DNA of 50,959 bases from a bacterium. Its GTDB lineage: Bacteria > Patescibacteriota > Minisyncoccia > Phycocordibacterales > CAIZLB01. Positions 33,758 through 41,837 of this stretch are shown here, piece after piece; the stretch's first letter is position 1, and each line of letters starts with the position of its first letter. Position numbers and translations under genes: made by a program. Below the pieces are notes generated by a model. That model was not told the DNA's origin, made no database searches, and worked only from the letters and a program-made list of their open reading frames with translations. The stretch spans positions 1 through 50,959 of the forward strand of contig JAIXXV010000012.1 in the NCBI GenBank assembly GCA_027490575.1, read 5' to 3'.

Positions 33758-34684
33758 CTATGAAGTATGGTTTTTATTTTCCATAAAATCATAAACCACC
33801 TTGGCTAGTTTCCCAATCCGGAAATAACTAGTTGGTGATATGGATTTATTAACAGAGAGTGTGGCTATTGAATACTTAGACTTTTGCCCTGTGACAACTC
33901 CCGCATCATTACTCCAGCGTATTATCGCCCAACCCTTTTTGATAATTGCATTTAGAGCAGACAAAAGACTATGTTTATATAAATTTGTTTCAAACCAGCC
34001 ACCTTTACAATAGTATTCTGAATATACGTTTGCTAGCCACAAACCCTTTTTACTTTTTTTATCAAAATGGAGCATGTAATCTTTGAGCCTTTTTGAAACA
34101 AAAGGAGACACCAGTTCTTGAGTTTCAACAAGATAGAAAAACTCTACTAGGTGTCGAGCGCAAGAAAGAGTTGTGGATGAAAACTGATATTTACCATCTT
34201 CTTTTTTTCTATCCAAAAATTTTCTTGTAATCTCGCTTCCTTTCCAATTATATCTATTGATAATGTTGCTGGTTATGTTTTCTCGACCAATAACATCTAT
34301 AAGTGTATTTGAGGCGGTATTGTCGCTTCTTGTTAGCATAAGATCAAGTAGATGATCAATAGAAACATTTTCACCAGCATTGAGTATCTTTCTGGTGTCT
34401 CCTGGAAATATTTTACTATCTTTGTCTACGTCATTCGGAGACTTAATCTCTACGATTTGTTCAAGTGAAAGCTGTCCAATTTCAATCTGTCTAAGGGCCT
34501 CTGCGGCTATAAAAATCTTATAAACAGATGCGGGATATATAAAATGATCCATGTTATACCCAAAAACATGTGGTGCAAGATTGTTTAAATCTATAACAGC
34601 AAGCCCGATTTCGTTCTCTGTAAAACCGTCTTTGGTCAGAAGATTTGAAATCTCTTTGCTGAGTTCTGTGTTTTCAGGAAACAT
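33758..34684 (-). CDS. Serine beta-lactamase/PBP-fold protein without signal peptide
   Basis: 308 aa. PASVYK near residue 50 (SxxK with the nucleophilic Ser), TRSDNTAS near 115 (SDN) and CKGGWF near 228 (a KTG-like triad, here Lys-Gly-Gly) follow the class A beta-lactamase order and spacing. No signal peptide or membrane helix precedes the fold. A TGCTATATT box 6 nt before the ATG supports this start. Possible roles are a peptidoglycan-related hydrolase or a true beta-lactamase; absence of export makes a cytoplasmic esterase or peptidase equally possible. Confidence 0.75.
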   Translation of the reverse strand: MFPENTELSKEISNLLTKDGFTENEIGLAVIDLNNLAPHVFGYNMDHFIYPASVYKIFIAAEALRQIEIGQLSLEQIVEIKSPNDVDKDSKIFPGDTRKILNAGENVSIDHLLDLMLTRSDNTASNTLIDVIGRENITSNIINRYNWKGSEITRKFLDRKKEDGKYQFSSTTLSCARHLVEFFYLVETQELVSPFVSKRLKDYMLHFDKKSKKGLWLANVYSEYYCKGGWFETNLYKHSLLSALNAIIKKGWAIIRWSNDAGVVTGQKSKYSIATLSVNKSISPTSYFRIGKLAKVVYDFMENKNHTS

Positions 34685-34690
34685 ATTTTA

Positions 34691-34696
34691 AATATA
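34691..34696 (-). promoter_or_regulatory. Extended -10 box 6 nt before ATG
   Basis: TGCTATATT, then 6 nt, then ATG at 34684. It lies directly after the hup terminator. Confidence 0.45.
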
Positions 34697-34703
34697 GCAG
34701 AAA

Positions 34704-34738
34704 AACCAAAAACCCCACCATCTCTCGACGTGGGGTCC
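34704..34738 (-). terminator. Rho-independent terminator of hup
   Basis: Minus-strand CCCCAC / GTGGGG stem (34730-34735 with 34713-34718), then TTTTTGGTTTTT. Confidence 0.85.
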
Positions 34739-34812
34739 TTAGTAAGTGTGATAAACCAGATCGCTTAACTTATAACTTGCATTGGTGCATAGAATCGCAC
34801 CAAAAGCTTAGA

Positions 34813-35088
34813 TTATTTGTTAACTGCGTCTTTTAGAGCTTTAGCAGCTCTGAACTTTGCAACTTTCATAGCTGCAACTTTTACCATCTCTCCAGTTCTA
34901 GGGTTTCTAGCTGTTCTAGCTGCTCTAACTTTCGCTGAGAAGATACCAAAACCTGCTATAGAAACTTCATCTCCTTTTTTAAGAGTAGAAACGATACTGT
35001 CGAAAACAGTGTCAACAATCTGCTCTGCTTGTACTTTAGTTGATCCAAGTACTCCGTGTACTTTCTCAACAAGGGCTGCTTTGTTCAT
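34813..35088 (-). CDS. hup: HU-family nucleoid protein
   Basis: 91 aa. MNKAALVEKV start, GDEVSIAGFGIFS (about 39-51) and the DNA-binding arm with RTARNPRTGE (about 58-67) are diagnostic. HU bends and compacts DNA. It is a monocistronic unit with its own terminator and a probable promoter about 55 nt upstream. Confidence 0.97.
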   Translation of the reverse strand: MNKAALVEKVHGVLGSTKVQAEQIVDTVFDSIVSTLKKGDEVSIAGFGIFSAKVRAARTARNPRTGEMVKVAAMKVAKFRAAKALKDAVNK

Positions 35089-35142
35089 AAGATAAATGTG
35101 AATTTTTCTTGTTAAAGGTCGACCAATCTTTCCGTGATGTTA

Positions 35143-35148
35143 ATTATA
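35143..35148 (-). promoter_or_regulatory. -10 box for hup
   Basis: TATAAT on the minus strand; predicted leader about 48 nt to the ATG at 35088. Confidence 0.4.
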
Positions 35149-35217
35149 TATTAAGGTCTTTTTTAAGCAAGTGTTTAAAGGGTATTTTAGGGGTTGTGAA
35201 GAATGCTCTTAAAAACT

Positions 35218-36750
35218 CTATTTTGCAAACTCCTGAATCCTTGTTTCTCTTATGACTGTTACTTTTATTTCACCGGGATACCTTAGATTTCTCTCTATAT
35301 TTTTAGCTATATTTATAGCCATATTTTGGGCTTGTGTGTCAGACACTTTTTCTGGTGCTACAAAAACCCTGAGTTCTCGGCCTGCTTGAAGGGCGTATGC
35401 TTTATCAACACCTCTTTCAGATAGCGCAATGTTTTCTAACTCTGTCAACCGCTTTATGTACTGCTCAATGTTGTCTTTTCTAGCACCTGTGCGTCCTCCA
35501 GATATTGCATCTGCAGTCTGTACTATGCGTGATTCGAGTGTTTCATAAGGATATTCTTCATGGTGAGAACGCATAGCTTTTATGACTTCTTCATCGGCTC
35601 CAAACTTCTGCAGTATCTTTATACCTATCTCTACATGACTTCCATCTACCTCATGATCAAGTGCTTTTCCAATATCATGTACCAACGCACCTATCTTGGC
35701 CACAGACACATTGGCGCCCAGTTCAGATGCCAACATTGAGGCTATGTTTGCGCACTCTATAGAGTGTTGGAGCACATTTTGCCCATAACTTGTTCTAAAG
35801 TGTAGTCTGCCAAGTATACTAACTATTCTAGGGTCTAGGTTCGTGATGCCAAGCTCGTATATGGCATTTTCACCTTGTTTTTTAATGATTTTCTCGATGT
35901 CTTTTTGTGCATCCTCTACCACTTTTTCAATCTTTGCTGGTTGTATTCTTCCATCAAGTATGAGGTTTTCTAATGCATTTTTGGCAACCTGTCGTCTGAT
36001 GGGGTCAAAGGCAGACAGTGTGATAGATCCTTGAGCCTCATCAACTAGCACTTCAACACCCGTTGCTCTTTCAAATGCCTTAATGTTACGACCTTCTTTT
36101 CCTATGACTTTTCCTTTTATTTCTTCAGATTCTATTTGTACATGACTTGTGAACATTTCGCTGTTTACAGCGGAAGCTAGTCTTTGCACTGTAGAAGTCA
36201 GTATTTCACGGGCTTTATCCTCAACTTTCTCTTCAGAATTATTTTCAAGTTTGTGTACTCTGGATAGTATACTTTCTTCATACTCTTTTGATATTTTCTC
36301 AAGGATTATATTTAGAGCCTCTTCCTTTGTTGTATTGGCTATATTATATAGCTTGGATTCTGCATCACTTAACTTTTCTTGATAAAGCTCTTTGATTTTC
36401 TTTATTTCTGCGACACGCTCTTTCAAAGCCTCCGCTTCATTATGCAAATCATTTTCTTTTTCTTGGAGCAAAGCGTCCTTTTGTGAAACTCGTTCTTCAC
36501 TTTTGTTTAAGGCCTCTTCCCGCTCTTTTGTCTGCTGTCTTGCAGACTTAAGTGTCTCAGCAGCCTTGTTTTCAGCCTCCAAAACCGTGCTCTCGGCCTT
36601 CTCACGAGCATTCATCATTATTTTTTTGATGTCCAACTCAATAGAATTCCTCTTGCTTAAAGCAACAAGAATACGAATGAGATACCCCAGACCAAAACCA
36701 ACACCTACTCCCAAGATGGTGAGTAGTATAGCACTTTGTATTGATAACAT
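35218..36750 (-). CDS. rny: Ribonuclease Y
   Basis: 510 aa, the typical length. A single N-terminal membrane helix (about 5-28), a long coiled coil (about 45-180), a KH domain with GKVIGKEGRNIKAFE near 213-227, and an HD domain with HDIGKALDHE near 360. It is the membrane-bound endonuclease that starts mRNA decay in many bacteria lacking RNase E. It precedes clpP on no shared transcript evidence other than same strand and a 58-nt gap. Confidence 0.96.
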   Translation of the reverse strand: MLSIQSAILLTILGVGVGFGLGYLIRILVALSKRNSIELDIKKIMMNAREKAESTVLEAENKAAETLKSARQQTKEREEALNKSEERVSQKDALLQEKENDLHNEAEALKERVAEIKKIKELYQEKLSDAESKLYNIANTTKEEALNIILEKISKEYEESILSRVHKLENNSEEKVEDKAREILTSTVQRLASAVNSEMFTSHVQIESEEIKGKVIGKEGRNIKAFERATGVEVLVDEAQGSITLSAFDPIRRQVAKNALENLILDGRIQPAKIEKVVEDAQKDIEKIIKKQGENAIYELGITNLDPRIVSILGRLHFRTSYGQNVLQHSIECANIASMLASELGANVSVAKIGALVHDIGKALDHEVDGSHVEIGIKILQKFGADEEVIKAMRSHHEEYPYETLESRIVQTADAISGGRTGARKDNIEQYIKRLTELENIALSERGVDKAYALQAGRELRVFVAPEKVSDTQAQNMAINIAKNIERNLRYPGEIKVTVIRETRIQEFAK

Positions 36751-36808
36751 GTGTTTATCGATTAGGTTGTACTAGTGGATATCAAAAGTGATATCAAACT
36801 CATTGAGT

Positions 36809-37381
36809 CTAACTAAGTACCTTGTCGATAATACCGTATTTTTTAGCTTCGTCTGCATCTAGCCAGAAGTCTCTGTCCATATCATTTTTGATCTTGTCTA
36901 GCTTTTGACCAGTATTTTTAGCTAGCATTTTAGCCAAAAGTTCTTTCGACTTAATGATATGTCTTGCTGAGATTTCGATGTCAGTTGCCTGACCGTCTGC
37001 ACCACCTAGTGGTTGATGGATCATGACTTCTGCATTTGGTAGAGCAAATCTTTTACCTTTTTGACCAGATGAAAGTATCATTGCTCCCATAGAAGCAGCC
37101 ATACCAACACAAATAGTAGAAACATCGTTCTTTATATGGTTCATTGTGTCTATGATTGCCAGTCCGTCTTTGATGTGTCCTCCAGGGGAATTAACATACA
37201 GGTGTATGTCTTTCTTAGGATTTTCAGATTCTAGGAATAGTAGTTGTGCAATAACAATATTTGCAACATTGTCATCAATGGCGCTTCCTACAAAAATGAT
37301 GTTTTCACGTAAAAGGCGAGAGTATATATCATATGCTCTTTCTCCAAATTGCGATTTTTCTATTACTGTTGGTATTAACAT
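36809..37381 (-). CDS. clpP: ATP-dependent Clp protease proteolytic subunit
   Basis: 190 aa. [17 protein letters not shown], the active Ser in [11 protein letters not shown] (near 98), active His in MIHQPLGG (near 122) and the [18 protein letters not shown] ending give the complete ClpP pattern. It forms the double-heptamer chamber that works with ClpX or ClpA/C, not encoded here. A GATAAT box 6 nt before the ATG marks the start. Confidence 0.96.
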   Translation of the reverse strand: MLIPTVIEKSQFGERAYDIYSRLLRENIIFVGSAIDDNVANIVIAQLLFLESENPKKDIHLYVNSPGGHIKDGLAIIDTMNHIKNDVSTICVGMAASMGAMILSSGQKGKRFALPNAEVMIHQPLGGADGQATDIEISARHIIKSKELLAKMLAKNTGQKLDKIKNDMDRDFWLDADEAKKYGIIDKVLS

Positions 37382-37387
37382 TTCGGT

Positions 37388-37393
37388 ATTATC
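37388..37393 (-). promoter_or_regulatory. -10 box 6 nt before the clpP ATG
   Basis: GATAAT (5 of 6 to consensus), then 6 nt, then ATG at 37381. Confidence 0.4.
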
Positions 37394-37538
37394 AATTTTT
37401 ACGTTATTAAATAAGGCTAGAGGTAGGATTTCTGGGGAATTTGTTCGCGTTTTGCTAAGGCTTTTGTTGTACTTTTAACTTATGCAAAATTGGCGAATTT
37501 GCTATATCGGGACTCTTCTGTTAGCCTTTCATTCGTAC

Positions 37539-37544
37539 TATACT
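37539..37544 (+). promoter_or_regulatory. -10 box before rsmE
   Basis: TATACT 8 nt before the ATG at 37553, which lies inside the longer frame that opens at TTG 37490 and so supports the later start. Confidence 0.4.
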
Positions 37545-37552
37545 ATATAAAT

Positions 37553-38431
37553 ATGAGATTGCACAGGTTTTACATAAAAGGCAAAAGTTTAGCAGATAAG
37601 GGCCCAGCTGATAGGTTTGTTCTGGACACATTTGATAATAATGCTTACGGTCCGTTAATCCACCAATGGCGTGATGTTTTTCGATACATGGCAGGTGGCC
37701 AGGTCATACTTTTTGATGACTCTAAGACGGAGGTTCATGCTTTGATAGAGGTCATAACAAATACAAGGGTTAACCTGGTGGTACTGGAAGTAATGAGTAA
37801 GCCGGAGGTTAAGGCTAAGGTTGGTGAGAAAGGTAGTAGTAAATCTAAAAGCGCAGTTAAGGCAAGTGACGATGTTAAGTCAAAATTAACTAAATCTAAA
37901 GATAAATCTACCAGTACAAAAAGTTCAAGCAAAAATAGCGAAGCCGAAACTTGGCTTTTCATAAGTGTTCTTAAGGGCGATAACTTTGATATGGTTGTAC
38001 AAAAAACCACTGAGCTCGGAGTTGATCACATAGTACCTTTCATCTCTGATAGAACTATAAAAAAGAATCTAAACATATCTCGTTTGGAAAAGATTGCCAT
38101 AGAAGCAACAGAGCAGTCGGGGAGAAGGTCAGTACCTAAAGTTCACGAGATTATAAAATTTTCAGAAATATTTGATTTGATTTCTGCTGAGGATGTTCAG
38201 GCGTTTGTTTGCCATCAAGACGGAAAAAACTTTACTGAGGTTTTTAAGGGTAAGGGCAAGGGCAATGTAGGGAAGTCATTGGCGTTTATCGTTGGACCAG
38301 AAGGCGGATGGTCAGCAAAAGAAGAGAAATCATTTGATGAAAATAGAGTAAAGAAAGTCTCAATAAATAATAATGTTTTGAGAGCTGAGACGGCGGGTGT
38401 TTTGGTTGTGGGACTAGCGGTTGGCTGTTAA
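37553..38431 (+). CDS. rsmE: 16S rRNA m3U1498 methyltransferase RsmE with a Lys/Ser-rich insertion
   Basis: 292 aa from ATG 37553 (MRLHRFYI, the family opening). An N-terminal PUA-like domain (1-85) and a C-terminal SPOUT domain with KGDNFDMVVQKTTELGV, EQSGRRSVP, FIVGPEGGWS and LRAETAGVL, which forms the SAM-binding knot. Between them, about residues 85-130 are a Lys/Ser/Thr-rich linker that ordinary RsmE proteins lack. It methylates U1498 in the decoding region of 30S subunits. Confidence 0.93.
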   Translation: MRLHRFYIKGKSLADKGPADRFVLDTFDNNAYGPLIHQWRDVFRYMAGGQVILFDDSKTEVHALIEVITNTRVNLVVLEVMSKPEVKAKVGEKGSSKSKSAVKASDDVKSKLTKSKDKSTSTKSSSKNSEAETWLFISVLKGDNFDMVVQKTTELGVDHIVPFISDRTIKKNLNISRLEKIAIEATEQSGRRSVPKVHEIIKFSEIFDLISAEDVQAFVCHQDGKNFTEVFKGKGKGNVGKSLAFIVGPEGGWSAKEEKSFDENRVKKVSINNNVLRAETAGVLVVGLAVGC

Positions 38432-38457
38432 TGGTTATCAATTAGCTATTAGCAATT
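38429..38457 (+). repeat. Stop-proximal degenerate repeat, weak copy
   Basis: Begins at the TAA stop of rsmE: TAATGGTTATCAATTAGC then TATTAGCAATTA. It shares the TTATCA and TTAGC steps with the stronger copies. Confidence 0.4.
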
Positions 38458-38466
38458 ACACAAAAT

Positions 38467-38497
38467 AAAAAACCATCTTAATCAAAAGACGGTTTTT
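38467..38497. terminator. Bidirectional terminator between rsmE and tig
   Basis: AAAAAACCATCTT pairs with AAGACGGTTTTTT (one mismatch). T-runs on both sides serve the two converging genes. Confidence 0.85.
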
Positions 38498-38522
38498 TAT
38501 TTATACCAATTGAATGTAGAAC

Positions 38523-39602
38523 CTAAACCTCCCCCACACTCTCCAACCATTGCCACACTTTCTCATTCAACAAAACATTCTCTACGTACATTTGTGCACG
38601 AGTTTTGTCTATGTCTTTGTAGTGTTGCATGATTTGCTCAACTTCTTTAGCGATCTCTTCTTCACTTGCTGTAATCTTTTCTTCAAGTGCAACTTGGTTC
38701 AAGATAAGTTGAGTCTTTGCTCTTTTTTCTGCATCAGGAAGCCATTCTTTTTTCAAAGCATCTATGTCTTTTCCGATGTGTTTCAAGTAAGACTCGATAG
38801 TAAGACCCATTTGCTGTATGTTGGCTGACATTTCGTGAACCATTCTACTTAGCTCTGATTCTATCAACATTTTTGGCATCTTCACTTCAGCATTTGCTAT
38901 AAGTTCATCCATAAGTTTAAGTCTTTTCTTCTCTTTCTCTTTTCGAGACTTATCTATAGTCAGACCTTCTTTCACTTTGTCTTTAAATGCTTCTATCGTC
39001 TCAAAGTTTCCAAATTTCTTTGTAAACTCAAGATCAACTTCTGGAAGTGGCAGATCATTACCTGCTCCGCCGTGATCATGACTATGATCTTCTGGATGTG
39101 AAGTGTGATAGTCAGCATGTGCAACTTGTCTTTGTAGGTCAGTGATAGCTTCTTCTATTTCTTTATCTGAAACAGTGGCTTCAGTTTTTTCTGCCATAAT
39201 TTTCTTAGCAGTTTTTTTGTAGTCTTTTATCTTGACCTCAGGCATCAATGCAACTTTGATAGAAAAACCAAAAGCTTCACCGGGTGCAACCTTTGTAATA
39301 GTTACAGCAGGAGAACCTAGCGGTCGTATCTTTGCTTTAGCAATAGCTTTTTCTAAGATATCACCATAATGTTTTTCAAGTGCTATTCTTCCGGCTTCTT
39401 CAGTCAGAGCCACTTCACCAAACTTGTCGATGATAACTTTTTCAGGTATGTGTCCAGGTCTGAAGCCGTCTATTTTTATAGTCATGCCAAGTTCCTTTAC
39501 TGCCTGGTCTTTGAAACTTGTTACTATGTCCGCGTGCATCTCTCCGTCTATCTGATATTCATTGTCAGGTAAGTCTTGATGTTTAGTTATTGTGAATGCC
39601 AT
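38523..39602 (-). CDS. tig: Trigger factor lacking the PPIase domain, with a His-rich loop
   Basis: 359 aa, against about 430 in the usual family. The ribosome-binding domain (1-145) has GFRPGHIPEKVI at 46-57, the family GFRxGxxP motif. The chaperone domain (about 190-359) is present. The FKBP-type PPIase domain normally between them is absent; its place is taken by a short segment rich in His and Asp (HSHDHGG and neighbours, about 163-180). It binds nascent chains at the ribosomal exit. The His cluster could bind metal, which is inference. Confidence 0.92.
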   Translation of the reverse strand: MAFTITKHQDLPDNEYQIDGEMHADIVTSFKDQAVKELGMTIKIDGFRPGHIPEKVIIDKFGEVALTEEAGRIALEKHYGDILEKAIAKAKIRPLGSPAVTITKVAPGEAFGFSIKVALMPEVKIKDYKKTAKKIMAEKTEATVSDKEIEEAITDLQRQVAHADYHTSHPEDHSHDHGGAGNDLPLPEVDLEFTKKFGNFETIEAFKDKVKEGLTIDKSRKEKEKKRLKLMDELIANAEVKMPKMLIESELSRMVHEMSANIQQMGLTIESYLKHIGKDIDALKKEWLPDAEKRAKTQLILNQVALEEKITASEEEIAKEVEQIMQHYKDIDKTRAQMYVENVLLNEKVWQWLESVGEV

Positions 39603-39675
39603 ATTTAATTCTGAGTTTTAACTTTTAATTTTTCGTCGTCTATTCGGTGATTTCTTAATTCTTAATTTATTCTGC
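39603..39675 (-). repeat. Stop-proximal degenerate repeat with AATTAAGAATT units
   Basis: On the minus strand it begins at the nusA end: GCAGAATAAATTAAGAATTA, with TAA as the stop, and later AAAGTTAAAACTCAGAATTA. The AGAATTAA unit is also in the copies at 45550 and 48650. Confidence 0.5.
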
Positions 39676-40917
39676 TGCTACTTCATCATTTACAGCATCT
39701 ACTTCCTCAGCTGTCTCTAGCTCTGGAGCGCTAACTTCTACTGCATCAGCTATTGTAGGTTCTTCGATACCTGCCATAGTCGGAGCTTCTATACCTTGAG
39801 ATTCATCCATAGTTTTACCACTTGATTGGATATCTATTCTCCATCCAGTTAGTTTTGCTGCGAGTCTTACGTTTTGACCACCTTTTCCAATAGCCAGTGA
39901 TTGTTGGTCTTCTGCAACTTTAACTTTTGCAGTTTTGTTTTCTTCGTCTACTTCAACACTTATGACTTTAGCAGGGGATAGTGCATCTTCTATGTATTGA
40001 GTCGGGTTCTCATTCCACTCTATGATGTCTATCTTTTCACTGTTTCCAAGTTCACTCATAACAGTCAGAACTCTAACACCTCTTTGACCAACCATAGATC
40101 CGATAGGGTCAATGTGCTCATCTGTAGAATGCACAGCAATCTTTGCTCTTGCACCAGCTTCTCGGGCTATAGACTTAACCTCTATAGTTCCAGCTACGAT
40201 TTCAGGTACTTCTATCTTGAAAAGTTCAGCAAGAAACTGAGGGTGTGATCTTGAAAGTCTTACAAATACACCCCTTGGAGTTTCTTCAACTCTTAGAAGT
40301 ATCATTCTAAGTCTTTCTCCTTGTTTATAATGCTCATGTGGGATTTGTTCCTCATATGGAAGCATACCTATTGCACGTCCGAGGTCGATAAACACATTTC
40401 CTCTCTCTACTCTTTGAACTGTTCCTGAAACAATCTCACCCTCTTTTTTACCAAACTCAGCGAGTACAGATGTTTTCTCAGCCTCTCTTATCTTTTGAAT
40501 GATTACTTGCTTTGCTGTCTGAGCTGCGATTCTACCGAAATCATCTTTGTATTCAAGGTCGAAAACTATCTCATCACCAACTTTTACATCCTTTTTAATG
40601 AGTTTTGCATCATCTACAATCATATGTCTTTCCTCATTGAAAATAACTTTTTCTTCTCCCGGAGCCGGGTTTTCAGGAAGTTCTTCTTTTGTTTCTACAA
40701 TCTGGTCCTCGCCAACGACGTTTTTAACTTGAAAAAACTCAGTTTTACCTGTAGCCACATCAAAATGAGCCCTTATAAATTGGTCTTTTCTGCCATGCTC
40801 TTTTTTGTAAGCAGTTGCAAGTGCCATTTCTATGGCTTCTATGATTCTTTCACGAGGTATCCCTCTTTCTTCTTCTAGTTGATCTAGGACTGAATGTATA
40901 ACTTTTAAGTCGAACAT
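39667..40917 (-). CDS. nusA: Transcription factor NusA
   Basis: 416 aa. The N-terminal RNA-polymerase-binding domain has IEMALATAYKKEHG. An S1 domain (about 158-225, GTVQRVERGNVFIDLG) precedes two KH domains with GSMVGQRGVRVLTV and IGKGGQNVRLAAKLTGW (near 345-361). The tail after about 375 is acidic and lacks the C-terminal acidic-repeat domains of E. coli NusA. Acts in pausing, termination and antitermination. Transcription probably begins about 190 nt upstream, through an attenuator-like leader. Confidence 0.96.
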   Translation of the reverse strand: MFDLKVIHSVLDQLEEERGIPRERIIEAIEMALATAYKKEHGRKDQFIRAHFDVATGKTEFFQVKNVVGEDQIVETKEELPENPAPGEEKVIFNEERHMIVDDAKLIKKDVKVGDEIVFDLEYKDDFGRIAAQTAKQVIIQKIREAEKTSVLAEFGKKEGEIVSGTVQRVERGNVFIDLGRAIGMLPYEEQIPHEHYKQGERLRMILLRVEETPRGVFVRLSRSHPQFLAELFKIEVPEIVAGTIEVKSIAREAGARAKIAVHSTDEHIDPIGSMVGQRGVRVLTVMSELGNSEKIDIIEWNENPTQYIEDALSPAKVISVEVDEENKTAKVKVAEDQQSLAIGKGGQNVRLAAKLTGWRIDIQSSGKTMDESQGIEAPTMAGIEEPTIADAVEVSAPELETAEEVDAVNDEVAAE

Positions 40918-41108
40918 ATGTTTATTTGTATTTAATTTTTATTTAATTGTTGTTTTTGTAGCCTATTTACTGACTTTTTTGGCTTGTTTGGCGCACTGGG
41001 CATGTTTGACAGCTTAAGTCACACCGCCGGTATTGATTTACAATGCCAAAATAAGGCTTGAATCCTTTCAAAAAAACAAGCCCGCCTTTTGGGCGCGCTA
41101 TTTCTGAT
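40918..41108 (-). promoter_or_regulatory. nusA leader with mutually exclusive hairpins
   Basis: About 190 nt from the predicted start to the nusA ATG. Early in it (minus strand, 41094-41070) a GC-rich hairpin runs into TTG and seven T, a terminator form. The 3' arm includes GGCTTG (41082-41077), which can instead pair with CAAGCC (41060-41055), placing the T-run in a loop. The two structures cannot form together. Attenuation is inferred, not shown. Confidence 0.45.
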
Positions 41109-41114
41109 ACATTC

Positions 41115-41142
41115 ATTATATATATTGTATAGCCAAAGTCAA
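41115..41142 (-). promoter_or_regulatory. Promoter for nusA
   Basis: TTGACT (41137-41142), 16-nt spacer, TATAAT (41115-41120) on the minus strand. One of the few places in the window with both hexamers recognisable. Confidence 0.6.
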
Positions 41143-41196
41143 TAACCAAAAAAGCTATGTTTATAGGCATTCTGTAGGTGGTAGGTCTAATATATA

Positions 41197-41226
41197 TTGA
41201 CAGATACGCATTTGTGATGTTATAAT
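41197..41226 (+). promoter_or_regulatory. Consensus sigma-70-type promoter with extended -10
   Basis: TTGACA, 18-nt spacer, TATAAT, with TGT before the -10 (TGnTATAAT). Both hexamers match the consensus exactly. Divergent from the nusA promoter. Confidence 0.8.
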
Positions 41227-41319
41227 ATACGCAACTGGAGCTGATGCACTAGTCGGATAGGTAGCGGTTTTCATCGCTATTTGTTTGTTAGATCATTCAA
41301 AACCCACAAATTCATTCAC

Positions 41320-41655
41320 ATGTTTAGTCAAAATAATCGCAGTAAGAAAGTGCTCAAGCGGGCGCTCTTGGTCAAGCTATTGATTGCAAATCTGGTAATC
41401 GGTACCTTAGCAGCATCGGTTACCCCCAATCTTTGGGTCAGGATTTTGATCAGCGCACTCTTGTGCACCCTTGCCGCTTTTGTTGCATTCTATTTCTGGT
41501 TCGACCAACCAGAAAAGGAGTTTGGACTGGTCACTCGGTCTCAAGTTATCCGCGCTAGGTTCAAATCCTGGCTTGCCAGCCTCGAGACTCGCCTTGCAGA
41601 GAAGGCCTTCTTCAAAGCCTGGCTCAATCTCCGCTCAGGTGAGAGTCTGTGGTAA
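41320..41655 (+). CDS. Small two-helix membrane protein with foreign codon usage, unknown
   Basis: 111 aa from ATG 41320; the frame extends to a TTG at 41281. The basic start (NNRSKKVLKRA) precedes two membrane helices (about 17-33 and 40-59) and a cytoplasmic, Arg/Lys-rich amphipathic tail. By hand count about 58 of 95 codons end in G or C, and CGC, CGG, CTC and CTG are common. Neighbouring pilC has 3 of its first 28. It is a single-gene unit: exact promoter, about 87-nt leader, strong terminator. No family recognised. Recent acquisition fits best. Confidence 0.6.
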   Translation: MFSQNNRSKKVLKRALLVKLLIANLVIGTLAASVTPNLWVRILISALLCTLAAFVAFYFWFDQPEKEFGLVTRSQVIRARFKSWLASLETRLAEKAFFKAWLNLRSGESLW

Positions 41656-41674
41656 CCATCCCACACCTCTCACT
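41639..41674 (+). other. Hairpin enclosing the stop codon
   Basis: GTGAGAG pairs with CTCTCAC and, inside, TGTGG with CCACA; the TAA stop is in the loop. It precedes the terminator hairpin and may protect the transcript 3' end. Confidence 0.5.
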
Positions 41675-41683
41675 TCACAAGCT

Positions 41684-41725
41684 CCGCGCTAAGTGTTCAC
41701 ACACTTTCGCGGGGTTTTTCTTTTT
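41684..41725 (+). terminator. Strong rho-independent terminator
   Basis: CCGCG/CGCGG and AAGTGT/ACACTT nested stems, then TTTTTCTTTTT. Confidence 0.9.
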
Positions 41726-41828
41726 GTCATATTTTTCGCAATAGAAAGAAGGCAAACAAAGAAACAAAGTTTATAGTATATTTATTAACACTTCACACTT
41801 CATTTTCAATATTTAAAATTAAAGTTCG

Positions 41829-41837
41829 TGATATAAT
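41829..41837 (+). promoter_or_regulatory. Extended -10 box of the pilus operon
   Basis: TGATATAAT, giving a leader of about 66 nt to pilB at 41910. Between the preceding terminator and this box the sequence is AT-rich with no other feature seen. Confidence 0.5.

Noticed and set aside
40967-41170. 67-codon minus-strand frame upstream of nusA
   Set aside because: It covers the nusA promoter and the attenuator hairpins; the Cys-containing end looks suggestive (CDLSCQTCPV) but its start lies upstream of the predicted transcript start.
41237-41685. tmRNA or RNase P RNA in the GC-rich 41.3-kb unit
   Set aside because: GGAGCT near the 5' end can pair with AGCTCC near the 3' end, and the peptide has ANLVIGTLAA by chance, but there is no tRNA-like T-arm, no tag stop and no RNase P core motif (GAGGAAAGTC); a continuous coding frame explains it better.
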